Shown here piece after piece: positions 19,873 through 30,512 of a stretch of 64,000 bases of DNA. The position numbers and the translations under genes were made by a program. The notes under the pieces were generated by a model. The model was not told the origin of the DNA and searched no databases. It saw nothing but the letters and a program-made list of their open reading frames with translations. Location of the stretch: positions 50,527,469 to 50,591,468 of the forward strand of contig OZ020485.1 of NCBI GenBank assembly GCA_963971405.1, in the 5' to 3' direction. Position 1 is the first letter of the stretch, and each line of letters starts with the position of its first letter. The DNA comes from Psococerastis gibbosa (Eukaryota; Arthropoda; Insecta; Psocodea; Psocidae).

Positions 19873-21496
19873 GCGACACGCCGACGCAGAATCGAAAAAA
19901 GAGGGCCTACTCCCAAGTCCGTAATAATAGAAAAGTACAGGAAAGGAAGATAAAAAGAAGACATGGCGAACAGTACACTACAGCCAAAGGAAAAACAGTT
20001 TCTTCAAAACGTTTCAAATCAGTAACAGCTTGCTGTAAGAAAGAATGCTGGACTGCTTTAACTTTGACCATTCAAGAGGAACTCTTCACAACGTTTTGGT
20101 CTGGTCTAAAAAAGGATCTGCAAGACTCATACTTAGCTGGTGGGATGACTCATAAGCTGTCAGCAAAGGTTAGCAGAGGGAAAACAAACACTCGTAAGGA
20201 CACAGTTTTGTCAAATACCATAGATGTTTGCGGTAAGAGAATCCCTATATGCCAAAAGTTCATGCTGGCACTTTTCCAAATTAGTGAAAAAAGGGTTCGA
20301 ATCATCCAGCAGAAGATTAAGGCAGGGAGTGACTTCAGGGATTTTCGTGGCCGTCATGGCACCAGACCAAACAAGATATCTGATGATGTCTTATCTGCCA
20401 TTAAGGAACATCTTCTTACAATCCCAGGTGATAAGAGTCATTATTGTGGGAACAAAACAAGTCTTACATACTTCCATGACACAAATCTCTCAACAAAGAT
20501 TTCGTTCGACGAGTTAAAAAAATTTTATGCAACCAATTACAGCAACAAGCAGCCATTGAAGCTGGCTTACAGTACGTACTTCAAAATATTTAGAAATCTG
20601 CCTTACGGGTTCGATAGGCCTAAGACGGATGTCTGTGATTTTTGTGTCAGGTGTGAAAAGGAGTTAGAAGCCAATCAGAATGCTCCATGTCTGACAGAAT
20701 ATCAACTTCATAAGCGCAAGGTAGAGAAAAGGACAGAACTAAGAAAAGAGTTCATTACCAGGGCCGAGAAAGATGCCTCGTTCCTTGTCATTGAATTTGA
20801 CTACGCTCAAAACTACCCATTACCGAAAACAAACGTGTCTTCCCAATTTTATAAACGTCTCTTATGGATGTACTGTTTCAATATACATGTTTTCAACAAC
20901 GGACGCTCTTTTTTCTACTGCTTTATGGAGAATCAGGGAAAGAAAAATTCTAATTCCGTCGCTTCCCTACTGTTTGACTCTTTGCAGAAAGTGATGAACC
21001 CTACCGTAAAAAATATTGTGTTTTTGTCAGATGGAGCAGGCGGCCAGAATAAGAATGGACTAATTACGAAGTTTTCAGCTTGGCTGGCCAAGTTCTACAA
21101 TGTAACACTTGAGCATCTGTTTCCGGTTCGAGGACATTCTTTTTCGCGCAATGCGATCGAAACTTTGGCATAGTAAGAAAGAGGGAGAAGAAAATTGAAG
21201 TCGTGGGAACAGCAAAAACATACTTGGAGTTAATGGTATTGGCCAGAAAGAACCCCAGTCCCTTTGAAGTCCTGTTTGACAGAGGTCCACTAAAGGAATG
21301 GGACACTGATCTGGAAACCGTGTGTTTGAAGAAGCCGTCATCCCCCACCTCAAAATTCAAAATTCAACAGTACGTGAGGATGAAATTCAAACCAGATGGT
21401 TGCCTTTTGTGCTCAAAGACATATAACTTTTCGTCGTTCGACGTCTTCCGTGTCTTCAAACCGACAACATTGTCGCAGATGACGCCTATGGTCTAA
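19873..21496 (+). pseudogene. DUF7869-type transposase-like gene, main exon, one frameshift
   Basis: After a Lys/Arg-rich start (KRAYSQVRNNRKVQERKIKR) comes a CCKKECW zinc-like box and KKFYATNYSNKQPLKLAYST, then CDFCVRCEKEL. The catalytic-looking core has VIEFDYAQNYPLPKTN (first acidic motif), YKRLLWMYCFNIHVFNNGRS, and VFLSDGAGGQNKN (second acidic motif). Near 21150 one base is lost: the frame ends RGHSFSRNAIETLA, while the shifted frame continues CDRNFGIVRKREKKIEVVG and KPDGCLLCSKTYNFSSFDVF. A further 48 codons after a LINE insertion end the protein at 23455. These proteins are common in arthropods as uncharacterised DUF7869 entries, and the D...D pattern suggests an RNase H-fold transposase (inference). 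Confidence 0.75.
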
Positions 21497-23073
21497 AAGG
21501 GCTATTAACGCTATTTTTCACTCGGAATCAACTGCAACAATAGCCGGTGTCCCCCAGGGCTCTGTTTTAGGCCCAATTTGGTACCTCTTTATGTCAATGA
21601 TATGTTTAATTTAATTTCACAAACATCTTCCATCTCCCGATCTCCGGCAACTTCTTCATTGGCTACAGCTCCAGTTACTACTCCAGACATTTTAAAAGAA
21701 ATGTTTATGTATGCTGATGACACCACCATGATTATATCAGCTCCCACCATAGATGATGCTGTTACACAATCTACCTCCACCTTGAACAATGTCAAACACC
21801 TGTTCGCTAGGCATGGCTTACTAATCAACGATGGAAAAACCAGTTTTATCACATTCTTGTCTAGACAACCTGAACCGATAAAAACCCCATCATGTAACAA
21901 CTCTATAAAAACCAGCCCATCCACTAAATTCTTAGGCTTAACACTGGATAAAATGCTCACCTGGTCTGAACACACATTGTTACTCAAACGCAAACTGAAT
22001 CCCATCTGTTATTTAATAAGGAAATTGGCAAACATGGGCAACCAAGATCTGGCGCTACTTGCTTACCATTCCACCTTTGCGAGTCACTTAGCCTACGGTA
22101 TAGAAGTCTGGGGAGGTTGCAACAAAACTCTCTCTGACACTTTATTATAACTTCCGAAAAAGTTAATTAGATGTATCCTTAAATTATCGATAACTACAAC
22201 ATGCAGAGATGGTTTTAAGCGACTCAGAATTATGACATTTCCCTCATTATATGTCTACAAATTGCTTCTATTTGCTAAGCGAAAAGTATCTGTGGGTGAT
22301 TATGTTCCATCTTATATAAAGCACCGTTACCCTACAAGGAGCGGACACTTAATCTCCACTGAACTGGCTACTAGGAGGAAAGTGGAACTGGCCCCGACTA
22401 ATAAGAGCAAGTCCTTTTGGAATGTGTTACCCCAGTCCTTTAAAGAACAGCCCTACAAGAAATTCAAATCCACCCTCAAAGTGTTTCTCATACAAAATGT
22501 TTTTTACACAACGGACGAAGTAACGGCAGCTATCCCAAGCATCATTTTAAAATAGAATTTAGAAAGACTTTAAAAAGAATTGTAACTGATAAAGAACCAG
22601 TAGAATCCGGGCTAATGGGCCGTGGTCGAATTGAAAGTGAACTTCCAAACGTTTCGTCAACATCTGCGGTCGACATCTTCAGTGGCGCTGCGTAGACTTC
22701 GAAGGTTGTACCTCGGTGGCTCCGTAGCACTCGGTGGCATTCGCTACGGAGCCACCGAGGTACAACCTTCGAAGTCTACGCAGCGCCACTGAAGATGTCG
22801 ACCGCAGATGTTGACGAAACGTTTGGAAGTTCACTTTCAATTCGACCACGGCCCATCAGCCCGGATTCTACTGGTTCTTCATTTGACTCCGGCCGTGAAA
22901 GCCTTTGCAGTTACATTAAATTGTAACTGAATTGTTAATGTAACTGTAACTGTAATTAGTGTAATTTGTAACGCGATTTCTTATATTCTGTTAATGGGAT
23001 GACCTAGGTCTCTCATTTAATTTATATAATGAAAATAAAGGTGATTATTATTATTATTATTATTATTATTAAA
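21497..23073 (+). mobile_element. 5'-truncated non-LTR retrotransposon nested in the transposase
   Basis: Begins inside the RT at GVPQGSVLGP (about 21545), then frame 21578-22150 with MFMYADDTTMIISAPTIDDA, the catalytic Y-A-D-D box, and FLGLTLDKMLTWSEH. The C-terminal part at 22232-22555 (KHRYPTRSGHLI, FWNVLPQSFK) ends the ORF. The 3' end is an (ATT)n tail at 23041-23073. TAAAAG occurs at both edges of the interruption (21494 and 23322) and may be the target duplication. The 3' region also carries the palindrome at 22592-22879. Frameshifts in the RT show it is dead. Confidence 0.8.
22592..22879. repeat. 288-bp near-perfect palindrome, Penelope-like terminal repeat with hammerhead-like core
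   Basis: Two 137-base arms (22592-22728 and 22743-22879) around a 14-base loop, with essentially one mismatch. Each arm reads outward from GCTACGGAGCCACCGAGG to GATTCTACTGGTTCTT. Each arm contains CTGAAGATGTCGACCGCAG followed by TTGACGAAACG, matching the core of the copy at 2295-2444 except CTGAAGA for CTGATGA, one base off the hammerhead consensus. Head-to-head terminal repeats are known for Penelope-like elements. The almost perfect arm identity implies a recent or gene-converted structure. Confidence 0.75.
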
Positions 23074-23099
23074 ATAAAAATAAAAATAAAATAAACATT

Positions 23100-23322
23100 A
23101 TAAATAAATAACAAAAATAAATGATTGAAATAAATGAAATGAAGCCTTGTTTAGCAGCACTGTATCAGTCTTTTGTCCCAAATAAGCGCTAGCTTGGGGA
23201 TGCGGGATGTTATTATTATGTATTGTATTTTTGTAATATATGCTCCTTGTCCAGGGAATACTGGACAAGGAAAAGAAAGAAAGAAGAAAGATTATTATTA
23301 TTATTATTATTATTATAAAAAA
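23100..23322. repeat. LINE 3'-end repeats with (ATT)n tails
   Basis: 23140-23212 (TTGTTTAGCAGCACTGTAT ... TAGCTTGGGGATGCGGG) is shared with 40893-40964. A second piece, CCTTGTCCAGGGAATACTGG... , ends in (ATT)n at 23289-23315. Both look like 3' untranslated ends of non-LTR elements. They lie between the first LINE tail and the resumed transposase frame. Confidence 0.6.
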
Positions 23323-23455
23323 ATTAAAAGATATCCTTGCTGACGCTCCATACGATGACATTTCCGAAGCTAAACGCCAGGATGTCAAGGATTTATTTCA
23401 ATACTTAGACAATGACAGTGTCGAGTGGCTGGAAAATATCCTGAATGAAAAATAA
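23323..23455 (+). pseudogene. DUF7869-type transposase, C-terminal remnant
   Basis: KLKDILADAPYDDISEAKRQ and DVKDLFQYLDNDSVEWLENI end at a stop at 23453-23455. The acidic, helical tail in the same orientation as the transposase, directly after the LINE tails, is best read as the displaced C-terminus of the gene at 19873-21496. Confidence 0.55.
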
Positions 23456-23609
23456 TATACCTTTATTTTCATTTTCTGCAATACTGTTCACTTTTTTATA
23501 TCAACCTTATGTCATGAAAATCGATTTATGGAAGAAGGGCGGACAACATGCCTTAGTTCTTTTAGACTTTTGACTGCCTCAGAAGAGGTTAATAGTAACT
23601 TTAATGTTC

Positions 23610-24020
23610 TCGTGGCATTAACAAAGGATAGAATAGAATAGAAAGTCTATATTGCACCGATTTTCAATACAATAGCGTAAATAATAAATGTTAAATTGTA
23701 CAATGCAGTCAAGAACTTAACAGAATCCAAAGAAAAGTTCAAAGTGCTTCCCTATTCAAAAAACTCTTGAATGTTGTACAATGTCCTTTGAATAAGGTAA
23801 CACTTCAAACTCCTTCTGAACTCTGCCAAGTTCTTGGCTGACTTTATTAAATTGGGCAGTTTGTTATACATGCGCACACCGATAAAAGACGGCTTACATT
23901 CGTACCGCCGGGTTTTGTGTTGCATGGCAACCAAGTTTGACCTTGACCTCGTTCCATGATTGTGGACATGTTCACATGTTGAAAGGATCAATGAATATTT
24001 CTGTATTAGTAGCAAAAATG
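23610..24020 (-). pseudogene. LINE reverse transcriptase C-terminus
   Basis: Minus strand frame 24015-23752 reads HNHGTRSRSNLVAMQHKTRR and SFIGVRMYNKLPNLIKSAKN, the final domain of many non-LTR reverse transcriptases (H-N-x-x-T-R ... G-x-x-x-Y-N-x-L-P). The 3' side (23610-23750) is AT-rich with an ATAGAATAGAA-type tail. Inserted in the 3' flank of the DUF7869 element. Confidence 0.6.
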
Positions 24021-24568
24021 ATTGATAATGATAACAATATAAAACCGATCAACCAAACTTTCAAACGCCGTTTACTCAAAACACACTTTTGCCACATCCG
24101 CCCGTTTTGCAGAAAGGTCCTCAATTGAGTCGCCTAGTATCAAAGACGCCAATGTAATTTTTGACAAATTTTTCAGAAACCACAAAACCAACTCTTTTCG
24201 TCGACGCATATAATATGTGAGCAGGGGTTCACACAATCAAAAACAAAAACAGGGATCGATTAAATGCCAGACAAGATATGAGTGTGGCTTTCAGCCTAGG
24301 ATCCAAAAATTAGTGAATAGTATGCACGCGCAAAATACACACTTAGTTTATGCAAGTAACATTTCCAAAATATAATTTTACACAATTATTAATCAATTAC
24401 AAATACATTTAATGCTCCTATATTTCCGACAAAATATCACTGGTCGCCCCGAAATTTTTCAACGCTGGCTAGATAGATTGGCCTACGTAAATTCTTTAAC
24501 GCTGACTCCCCCTCAAAACAAAAGGCAAGACAGAACCTTTATCAAATGGTTAAGAACCGCTGTTTTAG

Positions 24569-24702
24569 GCAAAGGTGTGAGCAACTGGGACGAATTCACG
24601 CACACACATCCTGACTCCATTGCTGACAGAAACAATGGCGACGTCGCCTGCGACTCGTACCACAAGTACAAGGAGGACGTGCAATTACTCAAGGAATTAG
24701 GG
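24569..24702 (+). CDS. GH1 gene 2, exon 2
   Basis: Preceded by GTTTTAG. Codes (G)[19 protein letters not shown] then [18 protein letters not shown], the classical GH1 second block (G-K-x-x-S-x-W-D-x-F ... A-C-D-S-Y-x-x-Y-x-E-D-V-x-L-L-K-E-L-G). Donor GGG|GTAAGT, ending on a codon boundary. The intron upstream happens to stay open for about 50 codons, but the splice junction fits the family far better. Confidence 0.9.
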
Positions 24703-24929
24703 GTAAGTACGCCATCCAGAATAGAGCTTTGCCAGTGACTTTGTGGAAGCAAAACTTTATAAATTAACATTTTTTAAATGCCAACGGCGAACGGCCATAC
24801 CAAGTTGAATCCACCAGAACAGGGCCGGTTAAAAACTGCGGCCAACTTGGTAGTGTGCGCAGCGTTGGCAGGGGAACATGGTTGGACATGATAACGCGCT
24901 GAGACTATCAGTCATTCTAACTGCGTGTT

Positions 24930-25130
24930 GAGTCCTTGTCACTTCCGAATTAATCGCGTGACTTTACTTTATTCCTGTAGCAGTTTGGAATCCACTAACA
25001 TCAGGAGGCCCCCTTTCGGTCACCTCTTCCCTCTGAGGTGAAGGAGTCTGCCCCTAGGGTGCCTCAAATTAATAAACAGACTCCCTTCCCCCGTCCCCGT
25101 CAGGCTGACAGGGTTGCTTAAAAGCAGAAT
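24930..25130 (-). repeat. Dispersed 200-bp repeat, copy 1
   Basis: On the minus strand it runs AAGCAACCCTGTCAGCCTGAC ... GTCTGTTTATTAATTTGAGG ... ACTCCTTCACCTC, and aligns along its length with 43008-43205 (plus strand). Similarity is high (over 80% by eye). No coding potential and no clear polymerase III boxes. Probably a SINE or MITE. Confidence 0.65.
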
Positions 25131-25879
25131 TGCTGTAAGAAGGCGTTGGAAAAAAGAAACAAAACAAATATTTTTGACAATTTCTACAAATATGATTTGA
25201 ATAAATTGTATATAATATATTATATTGAACACTTGACAGCTTTTTCGGTGGTGGACACCATCATCAGACTAAATCCTACAAGCACAAACAACATCTACAT
25301 TGAAATACGCGGAGAAGTTACATTAGAGGCAGAAAATTATGGTACAATAGTATTAACGTTTTAGATGTAACAATGTCTAGGATAGATACACGTACTTCGG
25401 TCACAAGGTGGTAGCAGACTTGTACTTGTGCGAGTCTTCCCGCACCATGTGATCGGAGGTGTTTCGTAACTGAACATGGGTACTAACCCAGAGAGGCGAA
25501 TGAAGAGGTCAACCGGATACATCCATTAAATTGAGTGTATGTGATTAACATTTTTTTTAATAAAAAAAATATACTGCTGATTGAGATTTTCATGAAACCT
25601 ATCCACTGAGACAAAGCTGCTCCACTCAATTAGATTATTCTCTGTTTGTATAGTATTCAACTAAATGATATAAACTACAAGAAAGAAGTAGATACCATTC
25701 TGACCATGGGAAAAAATAATGGCTACTCTGTAACTCTGTGGACTATGTGAGGAATATCATCAGGAGACACCGGTGGAAGATGTTATCGGTCAGCCCAGTG
25801 CGCCACATCACCTAGGGCCACCATATTAATAGCAAACATGGATATTATACATAAAGAAAATATACTGTAATTATTTGGA
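25131..25879. other. Intron DNA without recognisable feature
   Basis: AT-rich. A 72-codon plus frame at 25146-25364 has no family motif. Nothing else stands out. Confidence 0.4.
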
Positions 25880-27075
25880 TTGCGTTTGGAATGGGGAAAA
25901 CAACGCCACACGAAATGTGGGAAACATTAAACAATACATATGAGCAAAAAGGCTTACAGGGTCAATTAACGCATAGAAGGAAGCTCCATACAGTGAAAAT
26001 GGATGAATATGAATACACACCTTCACAAAATAGAAGAAAGTGTGAGGCTATATTGAAGGAAGCAGGAGGCAAGATAGAGGAAGATGAAATAATCTGTCTG
26101 ATCTTAAATAGTTTGTCGGAACAATATATATATATATAACGCCTCAACTAACATTATACAAAGTAAAAAATAAGTTAAGAATAGAGTACGAAAAAGTGAA
26201 AGATCATGTAACAGTAATTCCAATACATCTAATTGTTGGACCTGCAATGGGCCACATCTAGCACACGATTGTCCTAATATGAGTCAGATGCAAAGCTTTA
26301 GGTTCATGGTAGATGCCGACGAAACTTTCGAAGCAGAGAAAGTAGCCATTGAAGTCGAGTGTATCAGACGGCATAAGTTTTTAGCATTAAATAATAAAAG
26401 TATGCCAGCTGAAGAAGATGACAACAAAGTTACATTTTTACTTGATTCTGGTAGTATCGACCTGTTGGTTGGTGAAGTGTTAGAACAGTTGTTGACCAAC
26501 ATAATAACATAGCCACAACTAAAGAAATTGTGATTGCAAATGGTCAACAACTTAGAGCAAGAAAAAAGGGAAATCTCAAATTAGAATACAATGGAAGAAA
26601 TACTGATAATTACAGGCAATTGTAGTGAATGGCTTATCACTCAATTTATTGTCTGTTAACCAACTATAAACCAGAAAAGGAATTGAAGTAATTTTCAGGC
26701 ATGATGAAATGAATCAAATCAGTCACTGTCAAGTATAAAAGGATTGGAAAAGTTAATAATATGGTTTTTCAACAACCAAGAAAAACCATTCAACAGTAAA
26801 AACTAATAATATGCAAGCTAAAGCTACTTTTACGGTGGATCGCAGTAAACATAATGAACATGAAGCAAGTTCGTGGCACAAACGCATAGGGGACTTAAAT
26901 AGACGAGAAAGTATGAAATTATTAAATCTACACGTTGAGGAAAAGGTATGAGACGTGCATAAAAGGAAAAATGACGCCTTCATATGCGAAGCCTAGATCA
27001 TCAAAAATTGGTGGGTTATTACATACTGATTTATGCGGGCCTATAACTCCACGTTGGATTTATTGGCTGGAGACA
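25880..27075 (+). pseudogene. Ty1/Copia gag-protease-integrase relic
   Basis: In order: UBN2-type gag (TPHEMWETLNNTYEQKGLQG, 25891-26139), a zinc knuckle (CWTCNGPHLAHDCP, about 26238-26280), a protease with the active-site LLDSGSIDLLV (about 26446-26476), a GAG-pre-integrase box (WHKRIGDLNRRESMKLLNLH, about 26877-26935) and an integrase start (HTDLCGPITP, about 27020-27050). Numerous frameshifts and deletions separate these. A (TA)n tract at 26124 interrupts the gag. The rest of pol and the LTRs are not seen. Confidence 0.75.
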
Positions 27076-27387
27076 AAACCCTCGAGGAGTAATTGAAAAA
27101 TACATCGGCTAGAGCCAGTTTTATTAGTTCAAAATTCAAATTGATCCTTTTGTTTAAAGTCCTCCGAGTCACCCACCATGAGAAAATACCTACCATAATA
27201 TAATTGCTAATTACCTGCCTCACTTCAGAGGGCAATCGATAGGAGTGCTTTGCTACCTTGATTTAACTACTGCAAGAAGGGAGAACGGCCCGTTGGATGA
27301 TCTGGAGATTCTGAGAATCGTAGCCGTCTTAAGAGACAATAAGTGATAAAGTAACAATATGTGTATATCTGGCTATCATGATGTAGG

Positions 27388-27762
27388 CTAAATGAGTTTT
27401 TCCTTAGCAGTAGTCCTGAATCCACTGAATGTGTTTAAGCAGATCAGCTGATAGTATGGGCTAGTTGGAAGAGGTGAGACGAGCGAAGATGCTGGCCTCA
27501 TACCGCCCATGCCCCTTGTTCTGTAGGAAAACGGCCAGTGGATCCTCCTCTTCTCTTCATCTGAGTCCACGAGAGGAACTCCATTCTGGTAGTTCCACTG
27601 GCAATTTTTACATAGTGGGGAGTATTCGAAGCTTGCTTTTTTGCAGCCACACTTTGCGCTGGCACAGTCTGTTTTGCACCGGCATAATATCTTTTTTAGG
27701 ATATCGTCCGGTGCAGCTGTTAGCTCATTTTGGAATAGGTCCAGGCAGTTCTTGTCTTCCAT
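27388..27762 (-). CDS. Cys-rich (CXC-like) protein fragment
   Basis: A 124-codon minus frame whose N-terminal half contains ILCRCKTDCASAKCGCKKAS, then SPLCKNCQWNY. The C-x-C-K-x-x-C-x-x-x-x-C-x-C-K pattern is a tesmin/CXC-like metal-binding motif found at the C-termini of many uncharacterised arthropod proteins, several transposon-linked. The preceding part (LDLFQNELTAAPDDILKKI) fits the same family. The second half is probably not coding. Whether this is a host exon or part of a transposon gene is unclear. Confidence 0.5.
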   Translation of the reverse strand: MEDKNCLDLFQNELTAAPDDILKKILCRCKTDCASAKCGCKKASFEYSPLCKNCQWNYQNGVPLVDSDEEKRRIHWPFSYRTRGMGGMRPASSLVSPLPTSPYYQLICLNTFSGFRTTAKEKLI

Positions 27763-28988
27763 TTATACGTCTTATGAGGCATAAGACATGTCTATGAGAA
27801 CGCAATTAGGGAAGACTTTATTGGGTACTTAGACACCTATAACTATGCAAAAGACATTTCTACAACTACCGAAGAAATCAAACTGGCAGGTGACAATTTA
27901 GGGAAAAATCGTCGTTAGTGAACTAGTTAAACTTGGTTTGATCTAAAATACTACTTAGGAATCGGAACTATTTTTGGCCGGTGAAATGCAGGGAGCAGTG
28001 GCCCATATAATTGAACTCGCCAGACATGCATTCTGGTGCCCTCGTTATAACCATGCATTGAATAAGTCTTTATCGAGGTCTGCCTGAAATATTAAAGGCC
28101 GTAGAAGAAATCTCTGAGTGGCGGGATATAACAACTTCAATCGGAGGACCTGGACGGCTCTAGAGCATCTGCTTTATTTGGAAACACTATGGACAATTCA
28201 GGAACACGTGACCTAGCAGAAGCTGCCACTTTGGCTGGATATCATTGGCAGCCATGTGTTTTGATAGGGGGTTGGTTGACTTATCTCCATTTTCGTGCTT
28301 TTAATTAAATCTTGTAACGAATATGGACTTAAGATCGTACGGAAGTGAATAAGCGGTAAACGTGAAGGCAAAATACATCACTTTTCCCGGAACGGCCCCC
28401 TCCTAAAATCTGTCCTGGACCCACCCTTGATACGTGTAGGTAATACAAAAAAATTACATCGTACCTACGTGTTTGTCAGATGTTCCTGCACTATTTTCTA
28501 CAATTTCTGCCATAGTTTAGGACATAACTCATGACTGGATGTGAAAGTTGCGCACAAGGAGTAAACTCGTGCTTCGGAGCTGACACACACAATTTTAATA
28601 ATTCAATTTTTAATCTTCTCCTTTCTTCTTCTGCAGTTGCAATCTATCGATTGGTTTGCAGCAAATCTTACCACCTCCTTCTCCCTGTCTTGGGCCGTTC
28701 TCTTGAGTTCCAATTTTTAATAAACATTAATAATTCACTTGAACGTCGGTAGATAATAATTTTTATAGTTCATATTGGACTAAAAATCTAATTAGGCCTA
28801 TATATGTATATATTTATTTATATAAACTCATTGATATACATGGATTTCTACCACGGCACCTAGCCCACGCCGAACAAATGTCTTCACTTTTAGTCACGTG
28901 ACAAAAAGGGTTATTATGGCAAGAAGTGGTTGACTCCATTGCGTTCAATGCGATTTAGACGTATTTCATTGCCTGTTATTTAATCTAT
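27763..28988. other. Intron DNA without recognisable feature
   Basis: No frame with a family motif. Short open segments around 28095-28160 could be old coding remnants but match nothing I know. AT-rich with a TATATATGTATATA tract at 28799. Confidence 0.4.
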
Positions 28989-29203
28989 TTACCCATTTAT
29001 TGAGTTTTTCTTTGGTTTGACATAATGGTCATATCTTGCTCTGCTAATAAATGCACTAATAGGTTCAAGATATGTCGAGAAACGGGGGAAAATATTACTT
29101 TTCACTAGTAAGTGTTCCCATGGTTTGGTCATTAGTTGAGGCAACATTTCTGGGTTTATTTCAGTTTTCTTAATCATTATGTTAACAAATTGCACACTTT
29201 CAA
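28989..29203 (-). other. Possible coding fragment interrupted by the hAT MITE
   Basis: The minus frame carries VQFVNIMIKKTEINPEMLPQ, LMTKPWEHLLVKSNIFPRFS and TYLEPISAFISRARYDHYVK. The even composition looks coding, but I do not recognise the family. The open reading runs up to the MITE target site at 29203-29210. It could be part of a transposon or a captured exon. Confidence 0.3.
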
Positions 29204-29210
29204 TTGTCCT

Positions 29211-29518
29211 CAAGGCCGTAGCCAGGGGGGGATCCTTGGGGGGCGGAGGGAAATAGAGAAATAGCATTATTCTAGTTAGAATGGACTTTTGAAGGAAACT
29301 AAGAGAAATTATTACTCAAGTAAGGGAAACGCGATATTTTTTGGGCCACCGCCCCCCCCCCCCCCGAAAACTTTTTCTGAAACCGTCCCTGCCCCTAAAT
29401 GAAATGGCTTGACACTAGATAGAATCGGATTTAGAGAGGAAACATAAAAACCACTATGTAATTCCCAATGAAATTTTTACCCCCCCCCCCCCCCCGAAAA
29501 ATTCTGGCTACGGCCTTG
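29211..29518. mobile_element. 308-bp hAT-type MITE with perfect 8-bp target site duplication
   Basis: Terminal inverted repeats of 15 bp: CAAGGCCGTAGCCAG at 29211-29225 and CTGGCTACGGCCTTG at 29504-29518. The element is flanked on both sides by ATTGTCCT (29203-29210 and 29519-29526), an exact 8-bp duplication as produced by hAT transposases. The interior has no coding capacity and three G- or C-runs. Fragments of the same interior occur at 9735-9800, and perhaps around 38230. hAT transposase relics elsewhere in the window suggest a source, but family identity was not shown. Confidence 0.85.
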
Positions 29519-29526
29519 ATTGTCCT

Positions 29527-30512
29527 GTATAATTTTAATACTAATTATTATTATTATTATTTTTTCAACCTGAAGGCATTTTTTAGTTAGTCAAGTTTAA
29601 AATTCTTTTAGGAAGCTGAAAATGCCTGCCGCCTAAGTAGTCCTGCAGAACCTAAGTTTTGATAGTGAATAAAAATAGCGAAACACTATAAGGCAAATTT
29701 ACAGAGGAAAAAAGTGTTTTTATTTCCCACTTGGGCGAATTTCGTGGCTTTCTTGCAAATCATACGTACTGCAAAATATCTAGATATTATTAGGCTTATT
29801 GATATTGACATCCCTAAATCAACAGCATTGGCCTACTACACTACAATATTTTTTCATTGATGATAGCACACAGAATATTCACATCGTGTAAGCATAATAA
29901 GTAGGCTATGAGATTTAAAAATTCGAATGCAGGTGTGGGTGAATCAGGGACGGATCGAGCTCATGGAAGGGGGGGGGGTAGCTGTGGGTCAAAATAGGAA
30001 AAACCTATGTAGTATCGATTAAATCAGAGCGTTATAAAAATTAACTTATAAAATAGATTTACTGATTTTTTTTTGGGGGGGGGGGGGATATATATATATA
30101 TGGGGTCTAGCCAGAGTGACTACTTATTCTTTTTATATTCTGCTTATTCTAGTTGAAGAGTAGTCAAGGACAGATGAAGGGAGGAGCTGCCCCCAAAATC
30201 TTATAAGCTCGCCTGTTGCAAGTTGCCTAACTTATTACGTTAGAATGTAAAGGATACTACATATGTTTATTATATTTCGAGCCAAATTACCCCCCCCCCC
30301 CCCAATGGGCTGGATCTACTCCTGGTATAGGTAGGAGCCTAAATTTAGGAAGTTGAACACTTTAAATTTAGTCCCAATGCAATTAAATAGACGAACATGG
30401 TTAGATGGGACTAAATAGTTTGACTATCTTTTGTTAAATTGCTGCTTGACACAATTTTTCTTAGTAACATATCCCTAGCTAAATATTAATAAATCTTCAT
30501 AAATGCCGGTGT
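29527..30512. other. Noncoding, G/C homopolymer-rich
   Basis: Holds long G-runs at 29969-29978 and 30074-30087, a C-run at 30290-30303 and a TATATATATATA tract at 30088. The runs look like relics of the poly-C MITE family, but TIRs were not found. Confidence 0.4.

Larger units (their letters stand above)
19441..24155 (+). mobile_element. DUF7869-type DNA transposon with nested LINE insertions
   Basis: Imperfect terminal inverted repeats of about 45 bp: left CAATTGAGGA...CTCTGGAAAACGGGCG (19461-19490), right its complement CGCCCGTTTTGCAGAAAGGTCCTCAATTG (24098-24126). Inside is a transposase-like gene with one short first exon, a single frameshift and at least two LINE insertions. The element sits in intron 1 of GH1 gene 2, same strand. 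I could not fix the outermost bases or a target duplication. Confidence 0.6.

Noticed and set aside
23041-23315. CRISPR-like or satellite array
   Set aside because: The regular pattern is (ATT)n microsatellite tails of LINEs, without unique spacers.
24412-24568. Upstream extension of GH1 exon 2 in the same open frame
   Set aside because: The frame is open for about 50 codons but the GTTTTAG acceptor at 24568 joins exon 1 and exon 2 exactly as the GH1 family requires; the extension is intron.
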